Shown here: positions 1-6,324 of the stretch, piece after piece | How the letters are laid out: each line of letters begins with the position of its first letter | Numbering within the stretch: position 1 is the first letter of the stretch | Origin: PBB1 sp031390425 | GTDB lineage: Bacteria; Pseudomonadota; Gammaproteobacteria; Burkholderiales; Burkholderiaceae_C | NCBI GenBank assembly: GCA_031390425.1 | Contig: JANMTL010000132.1 | Location: forward strand, 1 to 9,604 | Direction: 5' to 3' | Length of the DNA stretch: 9,604 nt | The notes under the pieces: generated by a model | Seen by the model: the letters and a program-made list of their open reading frames with translations, nothing else | Told to the model about the DNA's origin: nothing | Databases searched by the model: none | Position numbers and translations under genes: made by a program

Positions 1-242
1 GCCACAAGGTCATGCCGCGCAGCACGCTGACCGGCGAAGCCAACCTGCTGGTGTTGCCCAACATCGACGCCGCCAACATTGCCTACAACCTGCTGAAGAC
101 AGCAGCGGGTGGCGGTATCGCCATCGGCCCGGTGCTGCTAGGGGCCGACAAGCCGGTGCATGTGCTCACCCCATCGGCCACCGTCCGCCGCATCGTGAAC
201 ATGACCGCGTTGACCGTGGCGGACGCCAACGCGGCACGCTGA
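1..242 (+). CDS. maeB: NADP-dependent malic enzyme, C-terminal end (partial)
   Basis: This is the last 79 or so codons of a gene that enters from the left edge; the frame is open from base 3 and ends at TGA 240-242. The peptide contains the conserved phosphotransacetylase-like stretch of MaeB proteins: LTGEANLLVLPNIDAANIAYN, then GIAIGPVLLG and KPVHVLTPSATVRRIVNMTA. In MaeB this PTA-like domain lies behind the malic enzyme domain, lacks acetyltransferase activity and mediates oligomerisation and acetyl-CoA regulation. MaeB decarboxylates malate to pyruvate with NADP+ reduction in the cytoplasm. A stand-alone phosphate acetyltransferase (Pta/EutD) shares this fold, but the exact tail motif favours MaeB. 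The catalytic malic domain is outside the window, so that half is inferred. Confidence 0.85.
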   Translation, partial: HKVMPRSTLTGEANLLVLPNIDAANIAYNLLKTAAGGGIAIGPVLLGADKPVHVLTPSATVRRIVNMTALTVADANAAR

Positions 243-256
243 GATCGTCGCAAGCG

Positions 257-276
257 CCCCCGGCTTCGGGACTTTT
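257..276 (+). terminator. weak candidate terminator after maeB
   Basis: A short hairpin, CCCG (259-262) / CGGG (267-270) with a GCTT loop, is followed by ACTTTT 15-34 nt past the maeB stop. The stem is only four base pairs and the T-run has four residues, so it may be inefficient. The position is right for ending the maeB transcript before the next promoter. Confidence 0.3.
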
Positions 277-412
277 GTGACGTTGGCAAGACAGCTTTTC
301 GGCGCTGGCACGGCGTTCGCGGGCGACAGGCATCGCAGTCTCAACGAAGATTTCTGAGCATGTAAGCACACACTTATTGTGGGGTGTCCATGCCCTGAAT
401 TGAGGCGTTCGC

Positions 413-441
413 TTGAGGTTTTCGCCCCGATTCGGTACCAT
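413..441 (+). promoter_or_regulatory. candidate sigma-70 promoter for the RNase-barstar unit
   Basis: A -35-like TTGAGG (413-418) and a -10-like TACCAT (436-441) are separated by exactly 17 nt. Each hexamer matches the consensus at four of six positions. A start near 448 would leave a leader of about 20 nt containing the AGGGA Shine-Dalgarno at 458-462. The 243-412 stretch upstream holds no gene; its only visible structure is a short CACA-CTTAT-TGTG inverted repeat at 369-381. Confidence 0.4.
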
Positions 442-468
442 CTGCCTTTCCAAATTTAGGGACAACCC

Positions 469-903
469 GTGTTTTTCTCTGGCCCATGGAGAGATAGGCA
501 ACGCATCGCCAGGTCAGCAAAGTCAGCCGCACTCGCGGTTTCATTGATTGCCGCGGTGTGGGTGCCTGGCGTCGCCACAGCCAGGGCCCCACTCGCTGAA
601 AGCGTCGCCGAACGCGCTGTTGTGTCACTCGCGCAGCTGCCTGCCGAGGCGCAGCAAACGCACCGGTTGATTCACGCGGGTGGTCCCTTTCCGTACCGAA
701 AAGACGGTTCGGTGTTCGGCAACCGGGAGCGCTTGCTGCCGATGCATGCCCGCGGTTTCTACCGCGAATACACCGTTCCGACGCCGGGCGCGCGCAACCG
801 AGGGGCCCGGCGCATTATTTGTGGCGGCCCGCAGTTGAAAGCGCCTGAAGCCTGTTTTTACAGCAGCGATCACTACGCGAGCTTCGGCCGCATCGTGCAG
901 TGA
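469..903 (+). CDS. secreted guanyl-specific ribonuclease, barnase/RNase Sa (N1/T1) family
   Basis: This 144-residue protein is predicted to cleave single-stranded RNA after guanosine, outside the cytoplasm. The N-terminus looks like a signal peptide: basic residues to K18, hydrophobic residues 20-35 and an A-T-A cleavage site at 36-38. The mature part carries the family motifs YREYTVPTPGARNRGARRI (98-116) and SSDHYASF (132-139). By alignment with RNase Sa the catalytic set is present: Glu100 (E54), Arg111 (R65), Arg115 (R69) and His135 (H85). Cys118 and Cys129 flank a small insertion and could form a disulfide in the periplasm (inference). The GTG start is supported by AGGGA six nt upstream, and no ATG occurs before codon 92. 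The neighbouring barstar gene fits its role as the inhibitor needed to survive enzyme that has not yet been exported. Nothing shows whether it serves in nutrient RNA breakdown or competition. Confidence 0.92.
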   Translation: MFFSGPWRDRQRIARSAKSAALAVSLIAAVWVPGVATARAPLAESVAERAVVSLAQLPAEAQQTHRLIHAGGPFPYRKDGSVFGNRERLLPMHARGFYREYTVPTPGARNRGARRIICGGPQLKAPEACFYSSDHYASFGRIVQ

Positions 904-927
904 TCACCGCTTTGATTTTTTGCCCTT

Positions 928-933
928 AGGAGG
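928..933 (+). promoter_or_regulatory. consensus Shine-Dalgarno of the barstar gene
   Basis: AGGAGG lies 9 nt before the ATG at 943. It is a perfect anti-16S match, stronger than the AGGGA of the RNase gene, which starts with GTG. This arrangement would favour synthesis of inhibitor over toxin from the shared mRNA. Confidence 0.75.
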
Positions 934-942
934 AACGAGTCC

Positions 943-1338
943 ATGCTTTTGCAGACCGTCCGTTCGAACATTGTTCAATCGATCCGCGCTTACCGCGTCG
1001 AGGACCTGATGCTGGCAGCGCAAAACGCCGATCAGCATTTCCTCTATGCGAATCTGACGACGGCCCAAGCGAAGCAGGATGTCCTCGACACCATTGCCGA
1101 GTCGTTCCTGTTTCCGCTGCACTTCGGCAAGAACCTCGATGCGCTCTACGACTGCATGACCGATCTGGTCCACAAGGCCGGCTCGCAACCCGGTTTCGTT
1201 GTCGTGCTGGAGCAGCTGCCGGACAACCCGCGTTTCGATCGGGAGGCGCGAGAACAACTGCTCGATGTATTCCGAGACGCGGCCGATTTCTGGGCCGAGC
1301 GAAAAGTCGCTTTCAGGTGCTTCTACTCTTTTCAGTAG
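943..1338 (+). CDS. barstar-family ribonuclease inhibitor
   Basis: This 131-residue protein has no signal peptide and is predicted to be cytosolic. It carries the barstar signature FGKNLDALYDCMTDL (61-75), which matches the helix of Bacillus barstar that plugs the barnase active site. Asp66 and Asp70 align with barstar Asp35 and Asp39, and Tyr69 replaces Trp38. FRDAADFW (110-117) matches the FREAKAEG region, with Asp112 in place of Glu76. It is about 40 residues longer than the 89-residue Bacillus protein, mainly at the N-terminus, as is common in proteobacterial members. The 39-nt spacing and shared strand with the RNase gene indicate co-transcription. Binding to the upstream RNase is inferred from family and context. 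Its TAG stop lies inside the left arm of the palindrome at 1335-1375, so the present C-terminus may have been set by that element. Confidence 0.92.
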   Translation: MLLQTVRSNIVQSIRAYRVEDLMLAAQNADQHFLYANLTTAQAKQDVLDTIAESFLFPLHFGKNLDALYDCMTDLVHKAGSQPGFVVVLEQLPDNPRFDREAREQLLDVFRDAADFWAERKVAFRCFYSFQ

Positions 1339-1375
1339 CCCGCTCACAAGAACTCGGTTCTTGGGAGCGGGCTAC
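1335..1375. repeat. 41-nt near-perfect palindrome, REP-like (GTAG...CTAC)
   Basis: The outer arms GTAGCCCGCTC (1335-1345) and GAGCGGGCTAC (1365-1375) are exact reverse complements. An A/G mismatch follows, then the inner arms CAAGAAC (1347-1353) and GTTCTTG (1357-1363) around a TCG loop. Beyond one further mismatch, TTTC (1330-1333) pairs with GAAA (1377-1380). No T-run follows on either strand, so it is not a standard intrinsic terminator. A GTAG foot and a GC-rich stem are hallmarks of REP elements mobilised by RAYT transposases in many proteobacteria. The placement just at the end of a gene also fits. Copy number elsewhere in the genome cannot be seen here. Confidence 0.6.
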
Positions 1376-1379
1376 CGAA

Positions 1380-1505
1380 ATGCCCAGCCCCTGCGAAAAG
1401 CCCGTCAAGCCTGCCGCCAAGAGTGCGGTCGGCGCCAACTTCGGCATGAACATGCCGTTGATGAGCAGCGCCTTCGACACCTCGATGTGGTTGAACGCCG
1501 CCTGA
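1380..1505 (+). CDS. small unidentified ORF or 3' remnant of a lost gene
   Basis: This is a 41-codon frame starting at ATG 1380, directly at the foot of the palindrome, and ending in TGA 23 nt before a strong terminator. The peptide has a Lys/Pro/Ala-rich first half and ends in a Met/Phe-rich tail (FGMNMPLMSSAFD, then MWLNAA). I do not recognise it. Its position immediately before a terminator is what the end of a real gene looks like. However, it is very short, has only a distant GGGAG as a ribosome site, and its frame also reads back through the palindrome to a GTG at 1317. A leftover C-terminus of a gene displaced by the RNase/barstar unit is as likely as an intact small protein. Confidence 0.25.
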   Translation: MPSPCEKPVKPAAKSAVGANFGMNMPLMSSAFDTSMWLNAA

Positions 1506-1528
1506 CCGCGTGCTCCTTGTGCTGAAAC

Positions 1529-1553
1529 AAAGCGGCCTGCGGGCCGCTTTTTT
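1529..1553 (+). terminator. intrinsic terminator, probably bidirectional
   Basis: AGCGGCC (1531-1537) and GGCCGCT (1542-1548) form a seven-pair GC-rich stem with a four-base TGCG loop. It extends by A/T pairs on both sides and is followed by six T residues (1548-1553). It closes the plus-strand transcript of the RNase/barstar unit. On the minus strand it lies 16-40 nt after the rsmA stop, with a broken T-rich tail, and can serve that operon too. The two transcripts converge here. Confidence 0.85.
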
Positions 1554-1568
1554 CATGGCCGCCTCACT

Positions 1569-2330
1569 TCATCGAAGGGCCGCGCTCAGCGACAGGTACT
1601 CCGACACCGCAACCTCCTCCGCACGACGCTGCAGGTCGAACTCGCCCACAAAGCTGCGCTCGTCGAGCCAGCGGCCGAGCGTGTTGCGCAGCATCTTGCG
1701 GCGCTGTGAAAACGCGACCGTGACCAGCTCGCCGAGCAACGCCGCATCGACGTCGGCACGCGGCGGCAGCGGCCGCATGCGCACCACCGCCGAGCGCACC
1801 TGCGGCGGCGGATCGAACGACGCCGGCTCGACATCGAGCACCGATTCGATGGCGTAGCGCCACTGCAGCATCACCGACAGCCGACCGTAGACCTTGCTGC
1901 CCGGCGCAGCAGCCATCCTCTCGACGACCTCCTTTTGCAGCATGAAGTGCTGATCGACCACCTGCGCCGCCGAGGCCAGCAAATGGAACAGGATCGGCGT
2001 CGAGATGTTGTAAGGCAGGTTGCCGACCACCCGCAGCGGCTGGCCCGCCGCCACCGACAGCGCGGCGAAATCGACCTTCAGCACATCGGCCTTGATCACG
2101 TTCAGCGCCGGCTGACGCTTCAAGTACGCGGCGAGATCGCGGTCGAGTTCGATCACGGTGAGCCGCTCGCAGCGCTGCAGCAGCGGGAAGGTCATGGCGC
2201 CGAGCCCGGGACCGATCTCGACCAGCGCATCGCCCGACTCGGGGGCGATGGCGTCGACGATCGCGGCGATGGCCACGCGGTCGGTCAGGAAGTGCTGCCC
2301 GAAGCGTTTGCGGGCGATGTGGGCCATCAC
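1569..2330 (-). CDS. rsmA: 16S rRNA (adenine1518-N6/adenine1519-N6)-dimethyltransferase
   Basis: RsmA (KsgA) uses S-adenosylmethionine to dimethylate two adjacent adenines in the 3'-terminal helix of 16S rRNA during small-subunit maturation. The protein has the family's usual length of about 252 residues. Visible motifs are the N-terminal ARKRFGQHFL (6-15), the SAM-binding motif I VEIGPGLGAMT (37-47), the acidic ELD (61-63), and the catalytic NLPYNIS (104-110). FDPPPQVRSAVV (172-183) and FSQRRKMLRNTL (207-218) are also typical. The first codon at 2328-2330 is GTG and the next is ATG (2325-2327); the ATG is the likelier start, since no clear Shine-Dalgarno separates them. It follows surA by 54 nt in the same direction and is probably its co-transcribed last gene. 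pdxA, commonly located between the two, is absent. Confidence 0.95.
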   Translation of the reverse strand: MMAHIARKRFGQHFLTDRVAIAAIVDAIAPESGDALVEIGPGLGAMTFPLLQRCERLTVIELDRDLAAYLKRQPALNVIKADVLKVDFAALSVAAGQPLRVVGNLPYNISTPILFHLLASAAQVVDQHFMLQKEVVERMAAAPGSKVYGRLSVMLQWRYAIESVLDVEPASFDPPPQVRSAVVRMRPLPPRADVDAALLGELVTVAFSQRRKMLRNTLGRWLDERSFVGEFDLQRRAEEVAVSEYLSLSAALR

Positions 2331-2384
2331 GCGCGCGCGGGTGGCGGACCGCTTAAATCTGCGATCGCGGTGCGCGGCGTGCGA

Positions 2385-3713
2385 TCACTGGGGCGGATCG
2401 CGCAACTCCACATAGGCGCGTGCGCGCAGCTCCCGGGTCCATTCGGCATAGGCTTCTTCGTACTTCTTCTCGCGCAGCACGCTGCGGGCTTGATCGCGCT
2501 CTTGCTTGGTGTCGAGCGCCGCCTGCCGCCGCTCGTTGAGCTGGATCAGGTGCACACCGAAGCGCGACACCAACGGCTCGGACAGGCCGCCGATCGGCAA
2601 CGCGTTCAACGCCTCCTCGAACTCCGGCACGAAGGTGCCTGCGGACGTCCAGCCCAGATCACCTCCTTGAGCCGCGCTGCCGTCTTCGGAGTTGTCTTTG
2701 GCGAGTTGCTCGAAGCTGCTGGTTCCCTCCTGAATCTGTCGCTTCAGCTCGGCCAGACGGCTCACCGCTGCGGCCTGATCGAGCTGCGCAGAGATGCGCA
2801 GCAGGATGTGGCGCGAGCGCGTCTCGGTGACCGAGAAAGCCTGACCATCGCGGCGCTCGACCACCTTGAGCACATGGAAACCGGCTCCGGTGCGCAGCGG
2901 TGCGTCGGCCACCTGCCCGGTTTTCAGGGCCCGGATGCGCTCGACGAACACATCGGGCAACCGGTCTGCCGGGCGCAGCCCGAGAGCGCCGCCCTTGGCC
3001 TTGTTCGGGTCGTCGGAGAGGTCGAGCGCGACGGCTTCAAACGGCTCACCCGACTTCACGCGGGCCAGCGCCACCTCGGCGCGGGCCTGGCGCTCGGCAA
3101 CCACGGTGTCGCTGGCGCCGTCGGGCACCGACACCAGGATTTGCGCGATGTTGTACTCGGCACGGACGGATGCTTCGGTGCGCTGCTTGTCGATCAGCGC
3201 GTCGATGTCGGCGTCGGTGATGCGGATGCGCGCCTGCACTTCGCGCTCACGCACGCGTTCGACCAGGATCTGATCGCGGATGTTCTTGCGGAAACGGGCG
3301 TAGTCGATGCCGTCTTGCGTCAATCGCTCACGCAGTTGGGCCAATGACACCTGATTCTGGGCGGCTACATTGGCCACCGCGCGATCGAGTTCGGCTTCAT
3401 CGATGCGCTGACCGCTTTCGCGCGCATGCGCGACCTGGGCGCGCTCGTCGATCAGCAGGTCGAGCAACTGGCGGCGCACCTGCGCTTCGGGCGGCAACAC
3501 GGTGCCGGTGCGGGCGGCGTTGTCGCGCACCCGAACCAGACGCTGCTCCACCTCGGAGGCAGTCACCAGTTCCTGGTTGACAACGGCCAGGATGAAATCG
3601 CCGCTGCGCAACGAGGGGCTGGGCGCCGCGCTGCGGGCGGCCTGGCCGAAAGCTGGTGACAACGGACCGACCAGCGCCCCGACAGCGGCGGCAGCAACAA
3701 CGAAGGCTCTCAA
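2385..3713 (-). CDS. surA: periplasmic chaperone / peptidyl-prolyl isomerase SurA
   Basis: SurA escorts unfolded outer-membrane proteins, LptD among them, across the periplasm to the BAM complex. The 442-residue product has a signal peptide (R2, hydrophobic 4-18, likely cleavage after A-F-G at 23). The N-terminal chaperone domain is about 38-175. A first parvulin (PpiC-type) domain spans about 183-287, with GGALGLRPADRLPDVF at 241-256. A second spans about 296-396, with SRHILLRI (300-307), GGDLGW (350-355) and FGVHLIQL (385-392). A C-terminal helix closes the core. Length and domain order are normal. The start is TTG at 3711-3713: the same frame carries the lptD TGA three codons upstream and no ATG or GTG would keep the signal peptide. 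With only 6 nt after the lptD stop, translation is probably coupled. Confidence 0.95.
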   Translation of the reverse strand: MRAFVVAAAAVGALVGPLSPAFGQAARSAAPSPSLRSGDFILAVVNQELVTASEVEQRLVRVRDNAARTGTVLPPEAQVRRQLLDLLIDERAQVAHARESGQRIDEAELDRAVANVAAQNQVSLAQLRERLTQDGIDYARFRKNIRDQILVERVREREVQARIRITDADIDALIDKQRTEASVRAEYNIAQILVSVPDGASDTVVAERQARAEVALARVKSGEPFEAVALDLSDDPNKAKGGALGLRPADRLPDVFVERIRALKTGQVADAPLRTGAGFHVLKVVERRDGQAFSVTETRSRHILLRISAQLDQAAAVSRLAELKRQIQEGTSSFEQLAKDNSEDGSAAQGGDLGWTSAGTFVPEFEEALNALPIGGLSEPLVSRFGVHLIQLNERRQAALDTKQERDQARSVLREKKYEEAYAEWTRELRARAYVELRDPPQ

Positions 3714-3719
3714 AAGGCG

Positions 3720-6224
3720 TCACTCATAAAAGGGGGTGAGGGTCTGCGGGCCCACCGGGCCGTCACGCAACAGCCGGTAGCCGGGCACATTGTCCTTCAG
3801 CACCTGCAGGGGGTTCGACCCGAGCCGCGACAAGCCGACCAGTTCGAGCTGGATCAACAAGCGGGTGGTCGATTGGGTCTGCCCGGTGGACAGCCGCTCG
3901 GCCACGACCCGCGTGATCCAGCACCCGGCATCGTATTCGAGCCCGAGGATCGCGTCGACCAGGCGGCTGTCGCGGGTGCTGTAGTTGACGCGGCCGACGG
4001 TGTAGAGCGCGCCGTTGCAGCTCGCCGGGTCGCCGCGCGCCGCGCCGGTCGAGTCGACGCTGTCGGGCGTGCGGCCGAACACCGGCCATTGCCAGCCGAG
4101 CTCGAGTTGTTCGGACAGTTTTCGCGTCTGACGGTAAATGGCGCTGACGGTGTGGAACGGCCTCGGTGAGTAGGTCGCACCGAAGATCGAGCGCACCGTC
4201 GTTCCGAGCTGCGGGCTGTACTGCAGCGTGGCCGACAGACTCCAGTTCGGGATCACGCTCGTCGAGCCGAGCAGCAGCAAATCCGAAATGCGCTGCGTGA
4301 GCGTGGTGCCCTGCGGCGTGACGCGCTGGTCGCTGAACAGATAGCGCTGCACCACGCCGAGGCGCATCGCTTCGCCACCCGTCAACGGGTCGAGCAGGCG
4401 GGTGGTCACGCCGGCGGTGAGCTCGTGCGAATCGGAGACGCGGTCGATGCCGGAGAACGCGTTCTCGGAGAAGATCGATTCGTAGTTGAAGTCGCGCGGC
4501 GCCGAGTCGAAGTTCGGCAGGATGCTCTGCTTGCGGTACGGGGTGTTGACGTACAGCAGCCGCGGCTCGAGCGTCTGCCGCAAGCCCTTGCCGAACCAGG
4601 ACGATTCGCGCTCCAGCACCCACGCGCTGTCGAGGCTGAACGACGGGATCACGCGCGTGGCCTGCTTGCGGCCGTCGGCCAGCGGGCGGTCGAGCGCATA
4701 GGACGCGGCGTTGACCGACACCTTCGGCGTCAGCGTCCAGCCGGGGGTGATCCAGGGCCGGCTGATGCTGGCGAGCGCATGCGCGCGCAGGCCGGTCGGG
4801 CGCCGCGTGTCGACGGTGCCGATCGGGTTGGCAAAGCGGTTGAACTCGCCCTCGAAGCCGACCTCGAAGCCGTCGCCCAACGGCTGCAGGGTGCGGGCGC
4901 CGATCTGCGGCAAGCGCTCATAGGGCGCATCGATCAGGCTGTCGGCGTTTTGCAGAACCTGCCAGCGCTGCGCCCGGGCGTAGGTGGTCCAGTTGCCGCC
5001 GAACGAGTCGAACGGGCGGGTCAGCTGGATGTCCGACAGCAGCAAACGCGGCGTGATGTTGGGCAGCGTGCGCTGAAAGTCTTTCCAGTAATTGTCATCG
5101 GAGACCCGCTGCACCTGGATCGTCAGCCGGGTGTCGTCGGACCACGCGGCCTGGTGCTGCGCCCCGAACGCATAGCGCGATTGGCGGGCCTCCCGGTCAT
5201 AGGGCAGCCCGGTCAGGCTGAACTCGCCGCGGTAGGCCGGTTCGAGATAGCGAAACTCGGCGCCGAGGCCCGGGCCGCGCCGCAGGTTGGCCGACGGGGT
5301 AAACGTGGCGTCGCGGTTCGGCGCGATGTTCCAGTACCAGGGCACCTCGACGCGCAGGCCGCTGCGGCTGTCGATGGTGACGCTCGGCGGCAGCCAACCG
5401 GACTTGCGTTCTTCGGTCAGCGGGAAACTCAACCTCGGCGCCCACAAAATCGGCACCCCGAGAAAGCGCAGCACCGCGCCTTCGGCGATGCCTTCGTTGT
5501 TGTTGAAATCCATCTTGACGCGGTCGCTGGTCAACAGCCAGTCCGGGTCCCCGCTGCCGTCGGCCGGGCAACTGCTGTAGGTCGCTTTGGTCGCGACCGT
5601 GCGCTGGCTGTCGATGAAATCGATTCGGTCGGCCTTGCCGCCGGCACCGGCGCGGCTGAAGAAGTAAGTCGGGTTGAGAAAGTAGCCCTCGAAGCGCTGG
5701 ATCTTCAACTGCAATTCCGGGCCGGTGTAGCGGTTGCCCTCTTGCGTGATCACCACCTGCCCGCGCGCCAGCGCCAGGTCTTCGACGTGGTCGTAGCTCA
5801 GCAGGTCGGCACGGATCGTCAAGTCGCCGCGGCGCAGCACCGCGTCGCCTTCGGCCACGGTGTCGAGATCGGGGCGGCCGCGCACCGACTGCGCCTGCAC
5901 CGAGATCGGCAACTGCTTGCCGGCCTCGCCGCGCGGCAGCGGCTGCAGCGTCGGCGCGAACCGCAACTCAATGCCGGATTCGGAGGTGACAAACGGCTTC
6001 GACGACAGCGGCGCGGGCGCGGCCGCTGCTGCGGGCGCGGCAGCAGCCGCCGGTGGCGGAACCGAGCCGATCGGCGGCCGGCCCCATTGCGCCCGCGCCG
6101 GGCCGCTCAGCGCCAGCAGCGCCGCCACCAGCGGCACCAGTGGCCATGCGCGGCGGCGGCCTGGAGCGACATCGGATGTCGGGCCACCGGGACACAGCAA
6201 ACGGGCAGGTGGACGAAGCAGCAA
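3720..6224 (-). CDS. lptD: LPS-assembly protein LptD
   Basis: LptD is the outer-membrane beta-barrel that, with the lipoprotein LptE, receives LPS from the LptA bridge and inserts it into the outer leaflet. The frame gives up to 834 residues. It has a signal peptide (RRR 23-25, hydrophobic 27-41, cleavage at A-R-A/Q46), a Pro/Ala-rich linker (about 55-72), a LptA-like jellyroll domain (about 105-235) and a barrel to the end. Conserved stretches include GIPxxxAPxLSFPLTEERKSG-like residues at 255-276, GIDRVSD at 592-598 and LGLEYDAGCW at 760-769. Cysteines at 219, 736 and 768 remain in the mature chain. C219 and C768 fit the essential C173-C725 disulfide of E. coli, while Gly767 replaces the adjacent cysteine. 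The given start is TTG at 6224. The frame has no ATG before the signal peptide, so the true start is uncertain (possibly a frameshift near 6150-6160). It is first in the lptD-surA-rsmA order. Confidence 0.93.
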   Translation of the reverse strand: MLLRPPARLLCPGGPTSDVAPGRRRAWPLVPLVAALLALSGPARAQWGRPPIGSVPPPAAAAAPAAAAAPAPLSSKPFVTSESGIELRFAPTLQPLPRGEAGKQLPISVQAQSVRGRPDLDTVAEGDAVLRRGDLTIRADLLSYDHVEDLALARGQVVITQEGNRYTGPELQLKIQRFEGYFLNPTYFFSRAGAGGKADRIDFIDSQRTVATKATYSSCPADGSGDPDWLLTSDRVKMDFNNNEGIAEGAVLRFLGVPILWAPRLSFPLTEERKSGWLPPSVTIDSRSGLRVEVPWYWNIAPNRDATFTPSANLRRGPGLGAEFRYLEPAYRGEFSLTGLPYDREARQSRYAFGAQHQAAWSDDTRLTIQVQRVSDDNYWKDFQRTLPNITPRLLLSDIQLTRPFDSFGGNWTTYARAQRWQVLQNADSLIDAPYERLPQIGARTLQPLGDGFEVGFEGEFNRFANPIGTVDTRRPTGLRAHALASISRPWITPGWTLTPKVSVNAASYALDRPLADGRKQATRVIPSFSLDSAWVLERESSWFGKGLRQTLEPRLLYVNTPYRKQSILPNFDSAPRDFNYESIFSENAFSGIDRVSDSHELTAGVTTRLLDPLTGGEAMRLGVVQRYLFSDQRVTPQGTTLTQRISDLLLLGSTSVIPNWSLSATLQYSPQLGTTVRSIFGATYSPRPFHTVSAIYRQTRKLSEQLELGWQWPVFGRTPDSVDSTGAARGDPASCNGALYTVGRVNYSTRDSRLVDAILGLEYDAGCWITRVVAERLSTGQTQSTTRLLIQLELVGLSRLGSNPLQVLKDNVPGYRLLRDGPVGPQTLTPFYE

Positions 6225-6278
6225 GGCGACGGGAGGCAGACGGGGGAGGTGGCGAGCGCCACGAGCGCGAGCGGCGGT

Positions 6279-6298
6279 TTGTAAAATTGATTATCCAT
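6279..6298. promoter_or_regulatory. AT-rich divergent promoter region between lptD and amgK
   Basis: About 20 AT-rich bases stand out in otherwise GC-rich DNA between the two divergent genes. TAAAAT (6282-6287) is a five-of-six match to a -10 hexamer on the plus strand. GATAAT (6290-6295 read on the minus strand) is a five-of-six match facing lptD. Neither has a good -35 at standard spacing. It is the only promoter-like stretch in the interval and probably serves both transcripts. Confidence 0.35.
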
Positions 6299-6324
6299 GA
6301 GGGTGTGGCCGCGACCGCCCCCAG

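Noticed and set aside
1335..1375. Palindrome as an intrinsic terminator of the RNase/barstar unit
   Set aside because: No T-run follows on either strand, and a proper terminator lies at 1529-1553.
2331..2384. Remnant of pdxA in the surA-rsmA spacer
   Set aside because: Only 54 nt are present, with no readable PdxA motif in any frame.
1935..3347. A 470-codon open frame on the plus strand opposite rsmA and surA
   Set aside because: It crosses two clearly identified minus-strand genes and their spacer. Its translation is His/Arg/Gly/Ala-rich without any domain, as expected for an antisense shadow in GC-rich DNA.
4425..6284. A 619-codon open frame on the plus strand opposite lptD
   Set aside because: It is entirely antisense to lptD. 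The Arg/Ala/Val/Gln-rich composition follows from third-position GC of lptD, and no motif was recognised.
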